This document shows positions 60,124 to 64,000 of a DNA stretch of 64,000 bases, one piece after another; the stretch's first letter is position 1; each line of letters opens with the position of its first letter. The stretch is from Atopobiaceae bacterium (GTDB lineage Bacteria; Actinomycetota; Coriobacteriia; Coriobacteriales; Atopobiaceae): positions 1,822,902-1,886,901 of the forward strand of contig JAKVOB010000001.1 in the NCBI GenBank assembly GCA_022483015.1. Direction: 5' to 3'. The position numbers and the translations under genes are program-made. The notes below the pieces were generated by a model. The model saw only the letters and a list, made by a program, of their open reading frames with translations. It was not told where the DNA came from and searched no databases.

Positions 60124-61890
60124 CTACCCCGCCAGGAGGCCAGCCAGTGCCACGAAGGCGGAGATCACGCCGACGAGGCTCTCGCCGCCGAGGAGGCCGG
60201 CGGCGATGGCCTGCCCCTTGGACTCGTCCGCGGTGGTCTTCTCGGCATCCTTGCCCTTGTGCATGCGGTCGAAGACGAAGCGCACGAGCGCGCCCACCGC
60301 GGCACCCGCGGAGAGATAGAACGGGAGGTAGACCCCGAGGCCGAGCGTCATGACGGGAAGGCCCACGGCGGCCATCACGCAGCCGGCCACGATGCCGACC
60401 ACGAAGGCCGGCACGTTGGGGATGCCGCCCGCCATGGAGGCGACGACACTTGCCTGGGCGGCGACGAAGGTCTTGTCGGCACCGAAGGCGTCAGGCCCAT
60501 AGACCATGCCCATCGCATAGAGCAGGAGCGCAGCCACGACGGCACCCACGAGGCCGCCCACGACCATGCCCGAGAACTGCTCGGCGGGAGGCGTGGCGAG
60601 CTCGTCGCCGGCCTTGAGGTCGTTCATGACGTCGCCGCAGATGCCGCAGGCCACAGCCACGACGGCACTGGCCAGGAACAGGCTCTCTATCGAGAGGTCA
60701 TGGAAGAGCACCTGGAGCAGGAGAAGCACCAGCACGCCGAAGATCTCCATGGGGTTCACGCCCGTGGTGCCCGTGAGCCAGCCGGAGAGGTACACGCAGA
60801 ACCAGGCACCGACGACCATGACGATGCTGGGAAGGAGCCCCAGGCCGAGCGCGAAGGCGGCAACGCAGGCCACGATGGCGACCACGATGGCCACGACGGA
60901 GCGCGGCGTCACGAGACGGCGGGCACGCTCGGCAGCCGTGAGCTCGCCCTCGCCCACGCCGCCGACGACGGTGGTCGCGGCATCGCCGAGTGCGGCGCCC
61001 GCGGACTCCGCGCGACGGGCGGAGATGGCCCGACGGGCGGCGGGGATGACGTTGCGCAGGATGACGCCACCGCCCACGCCGAGCATGAGGCCGAGGCCGA
61101 GGCTGGTGCGGATGTCGCCGGCACTCGCGACGTCACAGATGCCGAGGGCAGGGAACGCCACGCCCACGCCGAAGTTGCCGATGAGGGCACCCAGGAACCA
61201 CACGCCCGCGGGGACCACGCCCACGATGAAGCCCATGGCCATCATCATCGGCGAGTTGTAGATGCCCAGCGACACACCCGGCAGCGCAGTGCTCGCGAAC
61301 AGGCGCGAGGGAAGCAGGCCCAGGTTGTCGCGCAGGAACGCATAGAGCGCCGAGACGCCCATGCCTCCGAACAGGGCACGACCGTTGGTGCTCTTGGCGT
61401 CGGCCGTCGCCTTCAGGGTCTCGGCCGCGCTGGCGCCGATGGGATAGGCGAGCTTGCGCTGACGGATGAAGTAGGGCTGCAGGCACGCGCAGGCGACGAG
61501 GCCCAGGGCCGTGCCGGAGAGCGTCGCCACCAGCAGCTCGGGAAGGCTGACCTGCGCGCCCGTGCCCAGGATCCAGAGGCCCGGGATGGTGAAGGCCAGG
61601 CCGCCGGCCACCATGGAGCCCGCGCTCATGGCCGCATGGCACACGTTGGCCTCGTGCAGGTCGCTCGAGCCGAAGAGCCTGAGGGCCAGGACGGAGACGA
61701 GCGCAGCGAAGACGATGGGCCAGGGAAGCGCGCCCATCTTGAGTGCGATGTAGAGGGAGCTGGCCGTGAGGACGGCCGAGCCTATGGCCCCGATGATGAG
61801 GGCACGCGGGGTCGCCGCGCGGCGGGGCCTCTCGCCTGCGCCCTCGCCTGGGATGGACTGGGAGGTGGCAGGGCTCTTCTGTGACGGCAT
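60124..61890 (-). CDS. OPT-family (oligopeptide/siderophore-type) transporter
   Basis: 588 residues with about 14 hydrophobic segments. OPT-like features are PRALIIGAIGSAVLTASSLYIALKMGALPWPIVFAALVS, ALGLVACACLQPYFIRQRKLAYPIGASAAETLKA, GIYNSPMMMAMGFIVG and VACGICGDVMNDLKAGDELATPPAEQFSGMVVGG. Bacterial members may move peptides or metal chelates; the substrate is unknown. A Ser/Arg-rich N-terminus of 28 residues comes first. An inverted repeat lies about 90 bp upstream. Confidence 0.85.
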   Translation of the reverse strand: MPSQKSPATSQSIPGEGAGERPRRAATPRALIIGAIGSAVLTASSLYIALKMGALPWPIVFAALVSVLALRLFGSSDLHEANVCHAAMSAGSMVAGGLAFTIPGLWILGTGAQVSLPELLVATLSGTALGLVACACLQPYFIRQRKLAYPIGASAAETLKATADAKSTNGRALFGGMGVSALYAFLRDNLGLLPSRLFASTALPGVSLGIYNSPMMMAMGFIVGVVPAGVWFLGALIGNFGVGVAFPALGICDVASAGDIRTSLGLGLMLGVGGGVILRNVIPAARRAISARRAESAGAALGDAATTVVGGVGEGELTAAERARRLVTPRSVVAIVVAIVACVAAFALGLGLLPSIVMVVGAWFCVYLSGWLTGTTGVNPMEIFGVLVLLLLQVLFHDLSIESLFLASAVVAVACGICGDVMNDLKAGDELATPPAEQFSGMVVGGLVGAVVAALLLYAMGMVYGPDAFGADKTFVAAQASVVASMAGGIPNVPAFVVGIVAGCVMAAVGLPVMTLGLGVYLPFYLSAGAAVGALVRFVFDRMHKGKDAEKTTADESKGQAIAAGLLGGESLVGVISAFVALAGLLAG

Positions 61891-61977
61891 GGGTTCCTCT
61901 CGGAAGGCGAGGCGTCAAGTCTCGCGTAGGCGGCACAAACGCGTGCAGTCTAGCACGAACTGGCAGATATTTCAGGG

Positions 61978-61999
61978 TGGATATACACCTGTCTATCCA
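61978..61999. promoter_or_regulatory. Inverted repeat upstream of the OPT gene, candidate operator
   Basis: TGGATA and TATCCA are 6-base arms separated by ten bases, in an AT-richer patch of the 253-bp gap between the dGTPase-like gene and the OPT gene. It could bind a dimeric regulator of the transporter. Confidence 0.4.
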
Positions 62000-62143
62000 A
62001 TGCAGGCGGCAAGGCGTCACGAGGCGGGCCTGACGCAGGGGGCTCACGGGTCGAATCCGACATGCAACGTCACCCGCATGGCACATCGTCCGACGTCCTC
62101 GACCCGAAGCCGCCGAACGCTCACCCGCTCGCAGGTCGCGTCC

Positions 62144-63388
62144 CTACTGCACGAAGTAGCCGCTCCTCGGGAAGCTGCCAGCCACGTCCGGGAAGGCATC
62201 CTCGGCATAGGCCACGAAGTAGTCGTCCGTCATCGACGAGATGAAGTCGACCGCCGCGAGGTCATGGTCGGACTGCCAGTCGTAGGTCTGCCCGTAATGC
62301 GAGAGGTACGCGTCGAGCCGCGCGATGTGGTGCCGGAAGACCGGCGCCGACTCGTCGCCCGCCTCGAGGTCGGCGAGCACACGCTCGTACATGCGTGCGA
62401 ACAGGTCCCGGAGCTCGCCGGAGCAGGCGTCGTTGACCTCGCTCGCGTTGTAGATCCTCTCGTAGTTCTCGCGCTTGGCACGTCGAAGCTCGCCAAAGCC
62501 CTCCTCGCTCATCTGGATGCGGCCCGTCCCCAGGCTGTGCTCCACGATGTCGCAGACGAAGGCCGAGAGCGCCCAGGCGTTGTAGCCACCGCCGAGGCCG
62601 TCGGCGAAGTCGTCCTCGCCCACCAGCCCGGCATGGATCGCGTCCTGACGGTCCTTGCCCACATAGGCGATGATGTCGGCGAGACGGACGACGCACCCCT
62701 CGAGGGTCATGGGCCGGAGGTGCGAGATGGCCTCGGCGCCGGTGGCCCAGCAACGCTCCACGACCGCGTCGAAGCCGTCGGCGCCGTCGAAGCCCGCAAG
62801 GTCGGAGGTGGAAAGGACCTGCTGCTCGAACTCCCCGTTATGGCAGATGGCGCCATCGAGGGTCTGGAGCGTGAGGTTGCGACCGTACAGCACGTCGAGC
62901 ACACGGACGCTCTGCACGTTATGGAAGAACCAGCGGCCGGTGCGCCCATGGTAGGCGTCGTTCAGGAAGTGCTCGCCGGCGTGGCCGAAGGGCGTGTGGC
63001 CGATGTCATGGGCGAGCGCGATGGAATCGATGAGGTCGAGGTTGAGGCCGAGGGCCCGACCGATGTCCCGCGCCACGCGGCTCACGAGCTGCACGTGCAG
63101 GCCACGGCGGGTGATGTCGTCGTTCACACGGAACGAGAAGACCTGGGTCTTGCCGGAGAGCCGGTTGTACGCAGGGGTGTGCATGATCTTCTCGGCATCA
63201 CGGACGAAGGGTGGGCGCAGAGGCGAGTCCTCGTCACGCCGCGCATCGTCGCGACGGATGGCCGCGGTGTCGGGTGTGGCGGCCGTGCTCAGGAGGTCCC
63301 GCGCACGCGTGCGGGAGACCTGGGATGCGACGGACGGCGAGAGCTCGAGCGCGAGGCCCGGGGCCTTTCTGTTGATGCAGCGTGACAT
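62144..63388 (-). CDS. dGTPase-like HD-domain triphosphohydrolase
   Basis: 414 residues. HD-domain metal motifs are His in MHTPAYNRLSGKTQVF, HD in LAHDIGHTPFGHAGE, and later IAYVGKD for the final Asp. Removes triphosphate from dGTP or other dNTPs. Length is normal for the family. AAAGG lies seven bases before the ATG at 63388. It ends just before the gap upstream of the OPT gene. Confidence 0.9.
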   Translation of the reverse strand: MSRCINRKAPGLALELSPSVASQVSRTRARDLLSTAATPDTAAIRRDDARRDEDSPLRPPFVRDAEKIMHTPAYNRLSGKTQVFSFRVNDDITRRGLHVQLVSRVARDIGRALGLNLDLIDSIALAHDIGHTPFGHAGEHFLNDAYHGRTGRWFFHNVQSVRVLDVLYGRNLTLQTLDGAICHNGEFEQQVLSTSDLAGFDGADGFDAVVERCWATGAEAISHLRPMTLEGCVVRLADIIAYVGKDRQDAIHAGLVGEDDFADGLGGGYNAWALSAFVCDIVEHSLGTGRIQMSEEGFGELRRAKRENYERIYNASEVNDACSGELRDLFARMYERVLADLEAGDESAPVFRHHIARLDAYLSHYGQTYDWQSDHDLAAVDFISSMTDDYFVAYAEDAFPDVAGSFPRSGYFVQ

Positions 63389-63433
63389 GGGGGAATCCTT
63401 TCGACTCCCTCCACTGTAGCCCAAGCGCAGGAC

Positions 63434-63454
63434 CTGTGAGGGGAACCCTCACAG
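63434..63454 (-). terminator. Hairpin after the ATP-grasp-like gene
   Basis: CTGTGAGGG and CCCTCACAG are perfect 9-base arms with a GAA loop, 28 bases past the stop of the minus-strand gene and before the dGTPase-like gene. No T-run. Confidence 0.5.
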
Positions 63455-63481
63455 AAGTGCCGCGCCGCTCCCCGTCGGGCC

Positions 63482-64000
63482 CTACTCGGCGCCGACCACG
63501 AGGCAACCGACGTTGAAGCGGCTCGTGAACTCGCCGATGGTGTTGGTGTAGCCGCAACGTGTGAAGACGCCCGCGAACCTGCCGCCGAACAGGTAGAGGC
63601 CCTCCATGTTGTTGGCGGGGGCGAAGTTGGTGGGGTCGGCCCAGTCGGGCACGCCGCCACCTGCGATCGTGGGCGTGGCGTACTGGTGCGCATAGGCCTG
63701 GACGACGCCACCGTCGGCGGCCGTGGCAGCGAGCACGCGAGACCACTCGTCGGCATCGACATCGAGCCCGGCCACCACGCCGGAGCCGTTGTAGCCACCG
63801 GCAGGCTTTGCGATCCAACGGTCCTTCTCGGCGTAGGGGGCAAGGTCCGCTCCAGGGGCAAGGCTCACCGTGTATGGCACGTGGGCATGGACGAACTCGA
63901 GCTCGTCGCCAGAGAGGATGTCTGCGGCGAGGTCCGACCAGAGCACCGAGAAGACCGTCTTGGTCGCCACGGGCCAGGTGCGGAAGCCGCCGACCACGCA
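63482..64000 (-). CDS. ATP-grasp-like protein, 3' part (partial)
   Basis: The last 173 residues of a gene that enters from the right edge. The segments DRWIAKPAGGYNGSGVVAGLDVDADEWSRVL, GGVVQAYAH and NNMEGLYLFGGRFAGVFTRCG resemble the C-terminal ATP-binding half of circularly permuted ATP-grasp or glutathionylspermidine-synthase-like proteins (KPx-G-GSGV, then V-Q-x-Y, then GLYLxxGxFAGVxxR). A GTG at 63997 is probably not the start because coding continues to the window edge. Substrate unknown. Confidence 0.5.
   Translation of the reverse strand, partial: CVVGGFRTWPVATKTVFSVLWSDLAADILSGDELEFVHAHVPYTVSLAPGADLAPYAEKDRWIAKPAGGYNGSGVVAGLDVDADEWSRVLAATAADGGVVQAYAHQYATPTIAGGGVPDWADPTNFAPANNMEGLYLFGGRFAGVFTRCGYTNTIGEFTSRFNVGCLVVGAE

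Noticed and set aside
62024-62045. A tRNA-like GGGTCGAATCCGA stretch
   Set aside because: It resembles a T-loop but lacks one T of GGTTCGAATCC, and no matching acceptor, D or anticodon arms are found on either side.
28-63900. Long plus-strand open frames running opposite to the minus-strand genes (for example through murG, ftsW/murD and pyrG)
   Set aside because: High-GC coding DNA leaves antisense frames open. Their products are low-complexity Arg/His/Gly/Asp strings without motifs, while the minus-strand products are clear family members.
1-64000. CRISPR arrays, insertion sequences, prophage genes
   Set aside because: No regularly spaced repeats, transposase, integrase other than XerD, or phage structural genes were seen.

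Overview
The window is high-GC bacterial DNA, almost all of it on the minus strand and nearly fully coding, with starts that repeatedly overlap the upstream stop (ATGA, GTGA, TAATG). The gene set is that of a Gram-positive, peptidoglycan-building actinobacterium that uses SepF and DivIVA and has no ftsA between ftsQ and ftsZ. Together with mannose-family and beta-glucoside-family PTS genes, a DUF6020 membrane protein and a DUF956 protein, this points to class Coriobacteriia, probably an Olsenella/Atopobium relative. The taxonomic call is inference from gene content.

Layout. 1-9.9 kb is accessory: the 5' part of a PTS EIIBC gene, two TetR regulators, a divergent DAPG-hydrolase-like gene, a protein that looks like a pentameric ligand-gated ion channel with an extra N-terminal membrane segment, the RNase P RNA gene, a DUF6020 membrane protein, and a radical-SAM/DUF4130 putative DNA-repair pair. 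9.9-33 kb is the division and cell-wall (dcw) cluster, read right to left: mraZ-rsmH-ftsL-ftsI-mraY-murD-ftsW-murG-murC-murB-ftsQ-ftsZ-pgeF, then a complete phosphate operon (pstS-pstCA fusion-pstB-phoU) where yggS would normally follow, then yggS-sepF-proC-yggT-divIVA. The mraZ promoter carries a clear MraZ box.

33-54 kb is a housekeeping series, also right to left: alaS-ruvX-mltG-yqeG-aroK-aroB-like-pepP, a mannose-type PTS operon (IIAB, IIC, IID, DUF956), efp-asp23-nusB-xseB-tlyA-nadK-recN-pyrG-xerD. The PTS operon is an insertion between pepP and efp and is preceded by an unusually AT-rich gap. The AroB-like protein seems to lack the metal ligands of dehydroquinate synthase. 54-64 kb holds an AI-2E-type permease, a SigB/F-type sigma factor with an RsbW-like partner, a DUF948 protein, rarA, a DUF2804 protein, an OPT-family transporter, a dGTPase-like HD protein and the end of an ATP-grasp-like gene.

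Two genes, ftsZ and rarA, each carry one extra base in a short homopolymer that breaks the frame. In an essential gene this is most simply a sequencing or assembly error. Other observations are a small family of palindromic intergenic repeats, several candidate operators, a possible Ser-to-Glu change at the MurB active site, and a Cys cluster in the DUF4130 protein. I saw no prophage, IS element, CRISPR array or tRNA gene.
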